Shown here piece by piece: positions 24,394 through 38,500 of a DNA stretch of 64,000 nucleotides. Position 1 is the first letter of the stretch. Each line of letters starts with the position of its first letter. The stretch comes from Pterobdella sp. o SKG-2022 (lineage: Eukaryota; Annelida; Clitellata; Hirudinida; Piscicolidae). The position numbers and the translations under genes were made by a program. The stretch spans positions 23,872,118 through 23,936,117 of the forward strand of contig OZ038320.1 in assembly GCA_964035795.1 (NCBI GenBank), written 5' to 3'. The notes below the pieces were generated by a model, which worked only from the letters and a program-made list of their open reading frames with translations, did no database searches and was not told the DNA's origin.

Positions 24394-25932
24394 TTTGATT
24401 TAATTCAAATGCAGTTTCCAAAGAAATAGGAATGGTACATAGACTCGTTCCATAAAATTACAAGCAAAAACTTAATTATAAAATTTTTTTCAAAAAAACC
24501 AATAATATATTATCACTATAATTTTTTCAGTGATTAGATAAAAAGTTTTCTTGGAATCTGGGGCTCTACAAACACTCTTGTGTGATCTGAGTGAAATGCG
24601 ATCCAGTATAGTTGTTTTTAAAAGATACTTCATTATGTTGTTTTGGCTGATTCAAATGCATAGATGCATTGAATGTGGATGTTTTTTACTCTCAACCGTT
24701 GTCTCCAAGCAGGCATTGAACACTCTCAGCCTTCCACTTCGCCATTAAGATTGTGAATGCATTTCTCTTTCATACTTATTAATGTCTATACATAGTAGAT
24801 CATTCAACGACTGTTGGAATGTAAGCTTAATTCTTCTGGTCTTTGTCTACATATAAAATCTGCCATTTGCCACATATTCTCTGCAGACGCAAAAAAATAA
24901 TCTTTTAAATTGTTTTTCATTTCAAAAAAATGCTCATAAATGCTTCAATTACTGAGCATCCAACCCAACAGATAATAACTAAAATGCTGCCAATAAAAAA
25001 AGCTCGTTTAACTACAGAAAAATATTTTTTTTCAAAAAATTTGATTAAAAACACGTAAAAAACTTGATGAATTCTAATAAAATTGTGGAGACCTAAATAT
25101 TGATATGAAATACTCAAATATGGCAACATGTTGTGATGTCGAACTTTTCTTTGGTGAGGTTTTATTAACTTTATAGAAGGAAATATAATCGCTTAAATTA
25201 ACTAAATTAATACTATTCAAATTTATTTATTGAAAACAGCATAAACTGATTGATATATCCCATAAAAATTAACTTTGAAAGGGATAAACAAGCGCTTCGT
25301 ATGAAGAATGTGTTGAATAACATTCAAATTTAAATAGTAAAATAAGCTTAAAACGATGAGCTATTTCAAAATAAAAAATTTCTAATTTTCTTCCAGCTAC
25401 ATGTATCAATGTTTTATCATTTCACAACAATTTCATAGAATGAAGCAATTTTTTGATACTTTATTTATTCAAACTTGGAGAATTTCAAATTTTTTGAAAA
25501 ATCCATAGTATATCTAATTTTACTTGTTCTATTTTGGTCCAAGATAGTGAAACTAAATTGTCATCTAATGCTCGTTTAATTAATTCATCAGCCACTATGC
25601 GAGCCCTCATCATAACAAGCATGCGATGATTAAATTGTTTTATTGACTTGAGTTCTTTTATTCGTATTTCTTTCTTAGTTTATTTGGTTTTATTTCATTT
25701 GAAGTTTAGTTAAAATTAATTTATTATCTAATTTATTTTTCATTCGAAATTTTAAGGTTATAGTTTCGTTCTTCCAAAAACAGTGTACCGTAATTTTGAT
25801 TTACTTTGGTTTAAAAATCCTTACGCCATTTCGAAGCAAAACCTACTAACGTTTGGTTTTGCTATTTTTTATTAATATTTTAGTTGATTTGGTTTTATTT
25901 TGCTATTTTTTTAATATTTAATATTCAATCCT

Positions 25933-25950
25933 ATTGGTTGTTATAAAAAG
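25933..25950 (+). promoter_or_regulatory. Candidate RNA polymerase II core promoter (inverted CCAAT + TATA box)
   Basis: ATTGG (CCAAT on the other strand) at 25933-25937 and TATAAAAAG at 25942-25950, 110 bases ahead of an ATG. In AT-rich DNA a TATA match alone is weak; the pairing with a CCAAT box and an ORF is why it is listed. Confidence 0.3.
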
Positions 25951-26059
25951 CTCTTAGTTTTTTATCCCTATCAAGAAGCGCTTGTTCTTGACTTAACTTA
26001 CCTGCCTGTTCGGTTTTACGTGGAATTCCAAAAACTATACTTCTTACACAAAAACAACC

Positions 26060-26197
26060 ATGACCATTTCTATTTACACATCTTCAGATTATTTTACTTT
26101 ACAACCACTGGACTTCAATGAAACAATACAAAAACAAGAACTAAAAAACCTCATTTGTAACCAAAATTTACGTAAATTATTTGAACCAATAAACTAA
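26060..26197 (+). CDS. Possible 45-residue small protein, unknown
   Basis: ATG to TAA with no N-terminal signal. The composition is protein-like rather than an AT-rich translation (MTISIYTSSDYFTLQPLDF at the start, ending LRKLFEPIN). A TATA box lies 110 bases upstream and AATAAA (26189-26194) overlaps the last codons. The ATG has C at -3 and A at +4, so its context is poor. It is the only plus-strand gene candidate outside mobile elements. No homologue is recognised and it may be chance. Confidence 0.25.
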   Translation: MTISIYTSSDYFTLQPLDFNETIQKQELKNLICNQNLRKLFEPIN

Positions 26198-26433
26198 TTG
26201 TTTGTTTTTCTACTATTATATAAATGTAATTTTTGACATTTTTTATGTAAACATAAAATGGCCAAGAAATCCCAATGTTTATGAAATTTTCATTCGAAAC
26301 TTTTTGAAACATGTCATTACTTATCGTGTTTCGTTTTTATTGGTTCATTCCTGAAGATAACACCCTACAGAAAAAATATTACAATATTCACCAGCTTCAG
26401 CTGTTTTTTATATTTGGCAGTTAACTGAATGCT

Positions 26434-26439
26434 TTTATT
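26434..26439 (-). terminator. VPS54 poly(A) signal (AATAAA)
   Basis: AATAAA on the minus strand about 150 bases after the VPS54 stop codon (26587-26589). Confidence 0.55.
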
Positions 26440-26586
26440 ACAAAAAATTGATAAAAATATGCTTATAATCAAAGCCATGAGATTTAGAATTGATTTCCGA
26501 GTTTGTATGATTATATTACAAAATATCAAAAATATTTAATAACTTTTAAAGGAAAAAATTGTTTATAGCAGTGATTAAAGTTGATG

Positions 26587-29500
26587 TCAACAAGTGATGA
26601 TGTCTTTGATGCTGATGCTGAAGTCCTTGAAGATATCAACCTGTTGCATCACTGAGCAATAGTACTTCAAATCCTTTTCTACTGAACTGAAATATCGAAT
26701 AGCATTACTTATTAAAAAAAATTAAGCAAGTGTTACTCTGGTGATTAAGACAAAATGTTTTGAATCGAGTTTTGATTACTTAACTATAGTTCATGAAAAA
26801 CAATGAAGCGTATTTGAAATTGATTCAAATCTTTCAAATACTTTTTATAAAAATACGTGTTATGTTCACAGTTTAGAAACATGAATGATACAAACAAAAT
26901 GTAACTTGAATGTCTGGCACGATTTTGAATTTTTATTCTTTTTATTATTATTGTAAATAAATGAAAAAATCATTACTTGTATTAATAAACCGATGAAGTA
27001 AAAAAAAAATCAACCCTTGTGAAAAACTTAATCAACCAATCATTTGATAACCAGGAAATAAGCAAAATACATGGACACAAACGCTAGAAGCATGTATGTA
27101 AACTAAATATAGACAAAAATTCTGACCTTTTGTATGGGGAGTCCTTGTTGAAACCGAGGGAAGTGAGATGCATGGAAAGGTTGAGAATAAAATTGCTATG
27201 GAACTGGCTGGTGATCCCTTCCAACTGGTGACGTGGTAAGAGGTCAGTGGTTGCTTCGATGAATCTTCACCGGGTGTATTAGTAGATGATGATAGGGAAG
27301 ATGTTTTAGTAACAAGTGAAAACTGCTATAAAAATCGTAAGTCAGAAAGAAAATACCTGATGGTTCTTTTAGAGAGGAATTCGAAGATAGGAGAAGGGTG
27401 AGTGGATGATGATTTCGGATCGTACTGTGATAAAGAATGTATTTATGAATATTATGTGACTCTAAAATATGTAAGCATTCAATTTTAATAATTATTATAT
27501 TTTTCAAAAGTTTAGCCTCATCATAAAACGTTAGTTTATTGATAACTGTAGCTATTTTTGCTGTTTTAATGGAATTGGTTATAATAGATTATACTGCTGT
27601 ACATCTGCCAGTAACTAGGGTTGAGAGTATAATTTATAAAATTAACCATTTAGTTGAGACAAAGTTAAGGTTCATAATAAACTTATTAAAAAGCTTATAT
27701 AATCGACGTCAATATTTTTAAAAATCATTTATTAAAAACACATTCAGCCCCTATAGCTCAGTGGTTGAGCATTAGACTAATTATCCAGGGGTACCGGGTT
27801 CGACACCGCGTGGGCCGACTATTAGTAGTCCACATAGAGTAGCGCCCTGTGAAACCAATCAATTGTGCAACCAAAATCCCATCAAATCAAATGATCGACA
27901 TTTTTTTTTTATTGAAGACACATTAAGATGTCTTTAAAATTTACAATAATAATAAAAAGAATAAAAATTCAAAAATGAAATAGAAATAATATTAACAACA
28001 ACTTCATAATAAAATGAAACCTGAGTGATGAGGTTGATAGTAGCTTGGTCTATGATACCCACCATCTTGACTGAAATCTCACCTATATGCTCATTGTAAT
28101 CCTTGTGTGTTTCAATCGGGATTCAATTGCAATGGATAAAAATTCAAAAAATAATGAACATAATAATGAAAATAATTAAATATTCAAAACTATAGAAATA
28201 ATATAAAAACAAATAATATATTGTAATGATTTAAAATAATTTAATTTAAAAATAACGAAATAATAATAACACCAAGATAAACAAAATAACAAATCAACAT
28301 GGAATCACCTTGATCAGGATGTCGAGTTGTTTGAGGGCTTGTTGTTTGGATGTTTCAGGGATGGAAGAGGATATGGAGAACAAACGGGTTTGGAAATGAT
28401 TTTTAACCTTGGGAAGGAAGAACAGAACCAGCTGGAGGCACCTCGAGGCTAGACCTGTGAACGATAAGAAGTATAATGATGATGGTTATATACAAATGAA
28501 AATGTTTGTATCAACACTATAATATAGGAGAAGCGCCGTAGTCACCTGCTTGGTGATACTTAAATGAACATTATTATAATCGTTGCTGTTGTTATTGCTG
28601 GAGAAATTTTTCCATATAAAACTAGTATAAATTTAAAACAATAGTAATAAGAATAGCAATATATAAAAATAAAAGCAATAATAAAAACAACCATCTTAGA
28701 TAAAACAACGAAATAAAGCAATGCAGACTCTCCCATTGTGAATAACTTGTAGCAAATAAAAACGTAATACTATAACTAAATGCCATTAAAACAATAGCAA
28801 CAACACACAACAATGCAATAGTAACCGAGGTTAATGGTGTTGATGGTTTTAAGTCCACCTAGGTGTACAGCTCCTGCCCCCAGAACCAGTTGACATGTCC
28901 GTGAGTTAAAGCTCTAAAAACGTGTTAACCATTATTGGGTATTTTGAACTGATTATGTAGAAAAATATGGTATTTGAGGTGGAGCTGAAGTTTAGCTCAG
29001 AAGCTGGTTTGAAGTGGAAATTTTAAATTTAATAAAATAAAGTTTTTTTGTTTTGATTACTTTGAAAAATTAAAAAATAATTTTGACTAAATTTATTGTT
29101 TTCAAAAAAACCAAGATGTTCGATAAGTTCACAAGAACTTTACGCTTATTATTATTATTAGACTTTTTCACTGACCAACAGGATAGAAGCAGATTTAGAC
29201 AAGATTATTTTGAATTGCTCTCTCCCGCTAAGAAAGCATTTTAATGGTTTCACTTATTTTCAAAATATTAATAAGAAATAGTCAAACTAAAACAATGCTT
29301 TTTTATTGGAAGAAATGGCAAATTAGAACAATCTTTTCCAAATCTGCTTTAATTCTATTGGTCAGTACAAAAAACTATGCTTTCTAGAGTAAGCATAAAC
29401 TTCTACTTATAAGTTCAACCTACTACGCTGACCAATAGGATTGAAGCAGGCTTGGACCAGATATTTTTAATTCGCTATTTCTCTCGCTAAGAAGAACATT

Positions 29501-32500
29501 CCAATAGCATCACTTATTTTGAAAATATTAATGAAAAATAGAAAACAAAAATTAACCAAAAAATGTTTTTTTAGCGGGAGAAACAGCAAATTAATAAAAT
29601 CTGGTCCAAGTCTACACTAGCAATCAGCACCTGTTTCACAATTTATTTTCGCTACATTAAATTTCAGCAAGCGCTTTGATCTATAAAGAAAAGCGCTTTA
29701 TAATTACCGCATTACAATCTGCTTCAATTCTATTGGTCAGTGAAAAAACGTAAGTTTACGTTGTTTTCTAAAGCGTGAACTTTCACTCAATAAATCATTA
29801 GTCACTAATGATTCATGGAAGGTTGAACTTATCAAAAAATCAAGCTTCTTTTGAAAATAATAAATGTATTTAAAATTTTCTTCGTTTTGAAATTTCAAAA
29901 TCAAATATTATTTATATTAATAAATGAATGAGGCGCCTCTAAAAGATTAGATAGAAACTAAGCAATTTCATCGTCATTTTGCGCATTCGTTAGGTAACTA
30001 ATTAAATTTAATTTTAACTGTATAAACGAGATTTCACAAAAACATTATTTTATGAAAAAATTGTGTGTACATTAAGATTAAAAACAATAATTATTTATTG
30101 ATATTTTCATGCACACTTCAATTTTAACACTATAAAAATCAAATTTAAAAAACCGTTATAATTCAAAGAAAATTCACATTAAGTGAGATTCATGTGAAGA
30201 TAGCAAACAATAAGCCAATATGAAAAGTTTAATAAGAGCCAATCAAGCAAAAAAGCTACCTTGAGTAGTTCCACAAGTTTGTTGAGCACTTCTGCAGCCA
30301 CACAAGGCACTTGTTCACCAAATTGGCAATAATCCACCATCAAGCTTAGCAGAATCAGCACTGTGCTGTGAGGCGCAGTTTAATGATATTGTGTTGATGA
30401 GTTAATATAAGTGGGGTGAAAGTATTGGTAGCAATAACATAAATATAAGTAACTGATCACTAAATCATATTAGTTAGGGGGGTTAACAGACGTAGTAATA
30501 TTGGTTGCAATATAATCAAAAAAAAAACACACTCACCCAACCACCACGTATTCCTCACCAGCTACTAGCAATTTGTCTTGTCCTCCTTTGTTTTCTTCAT
30601 GGGTGGGTAGTCTTAGTTGTACACAAAAAATTATATCATAGATTCAGACAAGTAGTAATTGGCATAGAATGTAAATAATTCTTTTTGTGGATAAAAGAAA
30701 TTAACTCGCTATTTAATATGCTTTCATTACTTCGAAACTCCATTATTTTTAGGGTTGAAAGATACTTAAAAAAAAAGGTCACTAAAAGTAATAACAATAT
30801 TAATAACCTGTTTCTGATACTTTTGGGGGAGCACTCATTTGGTCTGGAGCCGTTGATAGTAAGATAAAACAAAAGTATAAAAATAGTAGTAATATCAAAA
30901 ATAAAATCTTTGAAAGTAATAACAAAAAATTTTTATCATAAACCCATAAACACCATGGCTAAGATGTGGGAGCCTAATAACATTAAGTAAATTCAATGCT
31001 TCAGTTTTAAATAAATTTCATCAAGAATTATATTAACCAGTTTCGATCCCATCTTTGTATTAATGAATTAATGAAGTTACCGTATTTATTAAAATTTTTA
31101 TTGTTCCTATAATAATTTAGAAAACTCTCGTTTCATGAGATTATGATGTTCATGCTAGAATATAAGATTAGAAAAATAATGAAAAAATAATAATTGTTAT
31201 CATTGATAATAACAATTATGATGAAACTTATTTTTAGGCTACACACAAACCCGTGGAAACGATGTGGTGCACCAGTCGTTGGAACTGTATGGGAACGTCA
31301 GCCTGCTTCCATCTCTCGTTGTCCAAAATGAGGCTTTGTGGGATGTTCTCATTTGTTTATAAAGATAACAATAATGTCCATATTGATATCAGATTATTAA
31401 CGTAATTGTGAAAATATTTGAATTGGGTATGATAATGATAAAACCGAAATATTTCGTCCATGAGATGTATTTGGGAAAAGTGAAATTGTGAAAACAAAAT
31501 AACTGAAAGAAACGTGAATGTCTCATTGACAATTTAAATGAAGAGCAGGTGGGAAGCCTAATAGAGAGAGGAAAATTTTAATGAATCAATTATAGTTATT
31601 GGCATGAAATAAATCTAGTTTAAAAACGAGCCAAATGATGTATGAAAGAATTTAAATACAAAACCATGAGTAACTATTCAATATAACATACCACAGTTTG
31701 TCTTTCTTTTCTTCGTGGAACTTGTTAACAAACTTCAAAGCCTGGAAAACATAACAACAAATAAATACTTAAACAAATAATCTAACAACCAAGAACTCAA
31801 AAAAACAAAAAAAAAGAATGAATTGATCAAACACCAATCAAATGGTCTTGATACATCACCCACCTGGTTACGCATATGGCCCCTCAGCAGAGGACTGCAC
31901 TTGGATGCAGTTACTTTCTCACCCTGCCCCAGAAACCAATCCACATGGCATGCCAACTCCACAAACTCCTCTATACTCAGTCTTTCAATGGGATCCTTCT
32001 GTTGTTCATGGTGCTTCAAATTGGTATGAGAAGATGGTTGATTTGGTTCGTTAACAAATAATGCTCCTAAAATTAATTGAAAAATTTTCCAAAAAGTTTC
32101 TAAGAAGCCTCGGTTTATTGTTTTATATCATGAAATTATAATCATGATGAGACAACTAAGATATAGAATTGGTGCAATTCAAACTATCAATGAGTACCAA
32201 ATCGCTATCATACATAAAGATAGAGATAAAACCGATCAAAACCTTATCTCGGACAATGAAGAGCTTGTATGTACGATGGTTGATGAACTCAAGCACTTGC
32301 ACAAGTGTGTCCTGTCGACAAGCATCATTTGATAACTCAGAAGCATCAATATTGTTTATGCAGTCATTATTATTATCATTGATGTTGATATTTTCATTAT
32401 AATACTATGTTGAAAAGATTTCTTTATTTCCTATTAGGGTTCTATTTTCATGAAAACGGGCTAATAAAGTTAATTTAAATGATATTGATTCATTATTAAT

Positions 32501-35500
32501 AACCTTGAATTTTGAGTTGATGTTGGCTAGCTCTGGTTCTGATAAAACAGGGTCGGAATCTTTAATCCTGGGTTGCAATGATTCGAACTTTTAGAAATTA
32601 TTTTAAAGCGGATAATATGAATTCATGAAGTAACAGTTTTGATAGTATAAATAGAAGAAAAAAAGTATTTTGTAGGAAACTTATTATTCTTTATACTTGT
32701 ATCGCTATACGTCTCTTTATAATTAAAAAAACACTGAAATTGAATTGAAAGAAATAATGGCACTTACATGATAGCTATGTTTTGTTTCCAGTTAGGATCC
32801 TGATGGAAGCTATCACACAGGCTGCTATCATCATTATCACTGCTCACTTCCCCAGCATCCTGAGACTTCAACGAAGAAACATCACCCTCTTTTACCGATT
32901 CATTCTCTATCATACATGATTTTTGTTCCTCTCGAAGATTATCACGAAAGCTGGAGTCATTGGGGTGTATCACAGTGCATTGTACCAATTTTTCGCTGTT
33001 ATTATTGAGGTTTTTTGGGGCAGTATTGATAGCTGGATCGGAAGTCGTATTAGAGTCACTTGAACTTAATTGAACAGATGAAGAGCTGTGATGTGTGTAG
33101 GCTGCATCGATCAACATTACTGGGTCACACTCTGACATGAACTCCATTAAGCTGTTATCATTAACATCTTCAAACATGGGCCTTGCAATGCTTTCAGGCC
33201 TCTGTTTGTCTTCACGATCGTTTTCTTGTTTCTTTTCAGATTCATTGCTCTCAATTGATTGCACGGTTTGTGGTGATTTTGCGTCGTTATATTCCTGATT
33301 TTTTGATTTGTACACCAGTCTGGATCCAATCAGGGTCAGCACCTCTATCACTGACTAAAAACATTTCGATTGAATTAACAATTTATAAATTTTCCAAGAC
33401 ATCATTTATATCAAAAAATCAAATGACCAAAGTACACTCAAATAGTTACCTTGACTCTAAGAAGGACAACCAGGAGGACGTAAAAGAGTTTGGAGAGAAG
33501 AAGTTGCCACTGTTGGTGGGTCAGCATTCGTACCTGGCACGTGAGGCTGAGTGATGTTTGAATGCATCATTGAGTATATGGCTTGGAGATTTAAATGTTG
33601 AAAATACGCTTTTTGTAACTCATGGCTTTTTCTTTAAATGCATTGATTAAAAATTCATGATACAGCTTGAAATTAGATTTAAAATATCTAAACTGAATGT
33701 AATATACTGATGTATTATTGTGAGTTCACTTTGAAATAATAATCACATGTTATCAAATTTTAATAATTTATTATATTTTAATAGTGAAATTATTACAATA
33801 TTTTCATAATATTTGCATAATACAAACAATAAAAATTATTATTCTCACTTCTTATCTGAATCACTGAGCTCCAGAGTGGAAACCACTTCGATCACAGTCT
33901 TAAGGAGCATCAATGAATGAATGAGTCAATGAAAAAAATAAAAAAAGTATGTCGATCATTTGATCGCCCCTATCTGGGGTTTCAGTTGCGCAATTAATTG
34001 GTTTCACAGGGCGCTGCTCCATGTGGACTAATTATCGGCCCACGCGGGATCGAACCCGGTATCCTTAGATAACTAGTTTTATGCTCAACCACTGAGCTAT
34101 AGGGGCCGACATGAGTCAATGAATCAATAAAAAAAAATAAAATCAATCAATTGTAGCCTATTTTTCATGAAAAAATAAAGTAGTACACAATGAATTAAAT
34201 TTAAAACCTTGCGAAAAGCTTCATCAATTTTAAAGACAAATTTGAAAGTGTTTCCTTATTAATACAATTAATACAAATCAATAATCCAAAATCAAACTTT
34301 ATAATAATTTTGTTAATATTAATTGTTATTATTATTTTAGCATCAAGTGGAAATGCAAAAGGCAAGATATAATGGTGATGAAACCTGTTTAATGAGGGTT
34401 TTGACAGTGGTTTGTGACTCATTCAGTATGATGTTTATGTAGTCTGTGTTGTTGTGGCGAAACAAGCCTAAGCCTATCAAAACCAACTTTTCCTGAGTCG
34501 ATTTGATTTATTCAATAGAAATTTATATTTTAAAAAATTGAAATTTACTTCGCTAAGTTATATCAAAACTAAAAAACAAAACGTTACGAGAAATACACTA
34601 TTTAATGGAACAAAAAAAATAATCAAAATTATTTTAAATAATAACATAAACAAAGACAAGTAATAACCGAACCAAACCTGGTCCATTGGTTTAGAGTCAG
34701 TAACGAGATTGTGTAGTTGGAGTGCGGAGATTGATGAGATGCGTGAATGGTCGATGGGTTGGTTGAAGGAATTGGTGAGGAAGATGGTATATTCTTCCTC
34801 AATCATCCTCACTATCACCTTCTCTAACTCAAGCAACTGAGACCCAAAATGCCTGGAAATTAGGATGAACACTTAGTAAAGAAGATCTCGGCTATAGTAA
34901 AATAACATAGTATGATAATAGATGATATGATATGATATGATATATATGAAATTATATGATATGATATTGTCACCAGAGGTTCTTCTGTTGAACAAAATCT
35001 TCAAATGCAAGCAATTTATTTACAGAAATAACCAAAACTAATTCAACAACATCATTGTTAAAACGGTCCCCATGAATAAAACCTCAAAAAGTTACATCCC
35101 TTATATACTACTCATTTCGGAAATTCTAGAACATTTTAATTGTCGGAAAGTAATTATAAAAAACCTAAAAATATAAAACCGAAAGATAATTATAATCAAC
35201 CTAGCAATATAACGTTTAACTATAATAACATAAAGGGGTTCAAAGTACATAATAATTAAAACGTAGTAGCTTAAGTAATGTCCGGCAATTATAACCAGCT
35301 AGATTTCTGTGACAGATATGATATATGATATGATATGATATTAAGATTATAACTATGAATATTGGTTTTGACGGGGAGGATTGATTTGAATGGTAAATAT
35401 TGATTATTGTTTTAACTAAGTAAAAGAAAAATTAATTAAAGAAGGCTTTTAGTTAATTAGTTATCTATTAGGTCTATAGCTGTATAGTTTTTGATTGAAA

Positions 35501-38500
35501 TTCAATTTGATATAAAATATTTTTTGAAGTCATTTCATTAAGTTTTGAATGGAATGAAAAACAAAATTTCAATTATAAATAAGAATGAGAACCTTTCAAA
35601 AGCAATCCACCTATCCAATTCACAAGCATCCATCACCCAACATACAGCCTTACACACTCACCATCCTATCATACATCATCTGAAGCAGTGAAAACTTCTC
35701 TACACAAGCCTACATACCAACTCATCAGCTCACTAACCTACTCTACAATCACTCGTTATCAACACAACCACCCACTATACAAAGGCCCTAACAAATAACC
35801 TCTCCTTATACCAGCCACCCACGTCAACCCAAACACCTGAAGCAATGCAGGCCCGATAACTCTTGACTGAGAACCTCGTGTGTGGTAGAGATGAGATCGA
35901 GGCAGCCCGAAAAATCATTGGTGCTGAGAAGGAGTTGAATGGTGGGCTGCGTTTGTTGTACTGTGGCCATCAAGTGTAACTGCGGTGCGGTGAATTTCGA
36001 TTGAAAACTTTGTGCCCCACATTAATGGGATTAATGCTTTATTAGTGGAGTTGTTATTGTCATTACGTTGTCAGATATTAATTGATTTCATACCTTAAAC
36101 CAGGCCTATCATTAATATGATTGAAAACTAAGAGTTCATAAAAAGATATTTGAACTCATAGCTTCACTATATGCCTTTATCAATTATGAATAATTATATT
36201 TTGTATAACAAAAAGCTTTGTTTCAAAATATAATAATGTAAACCCTTATTTTATAACAACTGGCTTTGAGCAAACTATCGAGCATCCTCATTCTTATGGG
36301 TTAATTTATGTTATTGGTATGTGCTGATCCTAACTTATACTATTTTTGAATAATTAGCTTCCAAAATGTGTATTATGAGAACACGATAATATTTATTAAA
36401 ACGAAACTTTTTGATATATTTTCTATATCATCATTAGGTAACTAACTAGTTATTAGGTTATTAGTTACCTGATGATGATATAGAAAATATATCGAAAAGT
36501 TTCGAGTTTCGTTTTGGTGATCTTGAAACTTTCTGGTTTAAACATCACTATAATAAAACTCGTAGATTATTATTATTATTATTAATTTCGTCTCAATAAA
36601 AAACTTTAAATATTATCGTGTTTTTATATATTCAATTGAAAACACTTTTGGGAGTTTGTTTTATTCCACGAAGCTTTTCGTAAGATAAACTTACATTATC
36701 AAGTGGAGGCACGAATCGTGTTTTTATAATCCAATATTATTCCTATAAGTTTATTTTCGGTTAACAAATTTTTGGTATGAGGCGGTCTATTAACACTAAA
36801 ATTTTTGAAAAAACCTTATGTAAAATTTAAAATTATCCTATCCAAAAGTTGAACAAAAATTTCTACATCATTATTATACTCATTCATCTACTGTCATTTA
36901 CATGCAGATACTGAAGATAAGAATTTTGTATGTTTGGAGACAATTATTTATTTTGAATTTGATGGATTTTGAAATATCACTTAAAAAGCCTCCAAGTCTT
37001 TATTCAAACAGATGAAAAAATGAAGGTGGTTAAGGTCTATTATGTTGAATAACATATAGCAATTAACTAACGTTTTATGATGAGGCTAAATTTATCAAAA
37101 AGTATAGCTTTTTGCTTTTAAATGAATGTTTTAAAAAAATCTACTAGTTTGACGTGAAAGTTTGGAAAAATTAATGGTTGTATAATTATTGATTATAAAT
37201 TTTTAATGTACACACCTTTTGAAGCAGACGATGATAATGTCGTTTTCGATTGGTTTTCTGCAGGATATTCAGTGGCAATTTCACCATGGATTCTGATATC
37301 TTGTCCATTCTCTCTCTTTGTATCAATATAATTGTATTTATAACGTTCAACATTAATCAATCATTATCTAATCAATGATAATATGTTCAGATTTGAACCT
37401 TGAAAAGTTGTTATTTCAATTAGTAAAAAACTTATCGTCGTATAGATGAAGTTATGAAATATGGGAAAATAAAACTTATCCAGCATAAAATGAGACAAAG
37501 TATTTGTGAGCAAATACTAATAATAACAGTTCTAATCAATATTATGATGCTATATGTTCAAAATGAGATTATCTTTTGCGTAGATTTGATGTACATTTAT
37601 GAATGCAACTCCATTCATAAACCCACAAAAGCTTTTAATTTGAGAAGATTTTTATCTTGATAGTTTTATTTGTTTCACGCCACTAAAAACTCTTTTTCTG
37701 TTTGTGTTGTTCCTTTTAGTGTATTCAGCATTTAAATATAGTGTTAGTCAAAGCTTCACTTTTTCCAAGTTTCCCAAAGCTTTAGCGATAAAAGTTAATC
37801 TTTTGACGTAATTATGTAACGGAACTTCTTATACAATGTTAACTTAATCAAGTCTTGCTTTTAATTTTTAATAAATAATTAATACTTGAATTGAGTAATA
37901 TTTTAAATTTTCTTAAACGCATACCTCAGAAAATGTACAGATTTACACAAATTTTCCAAATGCCCTGAATAAAAAAGGAAAGTTAATGTATCTTGTTGGG
38001 ATATTAAAACATTATTCATGCGAAATAAATAATATATCGAAAACTTCGAAAAACTTAACATGAGCAATTACAAAACTGCAAAATATAAAGAAAAGATAGA
38101 TAGATAGATAGATAGATAGTTAGATAAACAGATCGATAAATAAAGAGAAAGATAGCTTACAAAATAACCAAAATGAGAATTAAATAAGAATTACCATGCA
38201 GAGCGTAATGGGAAAGCATGGTTTGGAAGAAGGAATGGGACTTAAGACATATCTGCTTGCTTATCTGCACTTCAATGTTGTCCAGGTGATGACTCAACTG
38301 GAGTACGGTATTTGTTTCAACTTTTTATATTGTAAATTAAATTATAATCGTATTATTATTATTTTTAATCTAATAGATTAACAAAAATTTTCTTAGATGA
38401 TAGCACGTATTTTTCTTGGCATTTTCACAACCACTATTACCTCCATCATCATCTTATTCATAAAAAACAACATGCAAAAAAATTTTTCTCCCAACTTTGA

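Larger units (their letters stand above)
24394..26586. other. Intergenic region between the EGF gene and VPS54
   Basis: Holds the VPS54 3' end (poly(A) signal at 26434) and, on the plus strand, a TATA box with a 45-codon ORF (listed separately). A slightly GC-richer patch at 24550-24760 has an open frame on the plus strand but no recognisable product. Confidence 0.4.

Noticed and set aside
24551..24748. Plus-strand ORF in a slightly GC-richer patch.
   Set aside because: No recognisable domain, start context or splice signals; the antisense also has no clear exon. Could be an old transposon remnant.
27747..27820. Possible tRNA gene.
   Set aside because: It has A and B boxes but no pairing anticodon arm, and it continues into a conserved SINE body shared with the copy at 33.9-34.1 kb.
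31823..32061. Three overlapping plus-strand ORFs.
   Set aside because: All are antisense shadows of the VPS54 exon at 32013-31864.
33183..33554. Plus-strand 123-residue ORF.
   Set aside because: Antisense to the VPS54 exons at 33354-32768 and 33546-33450.
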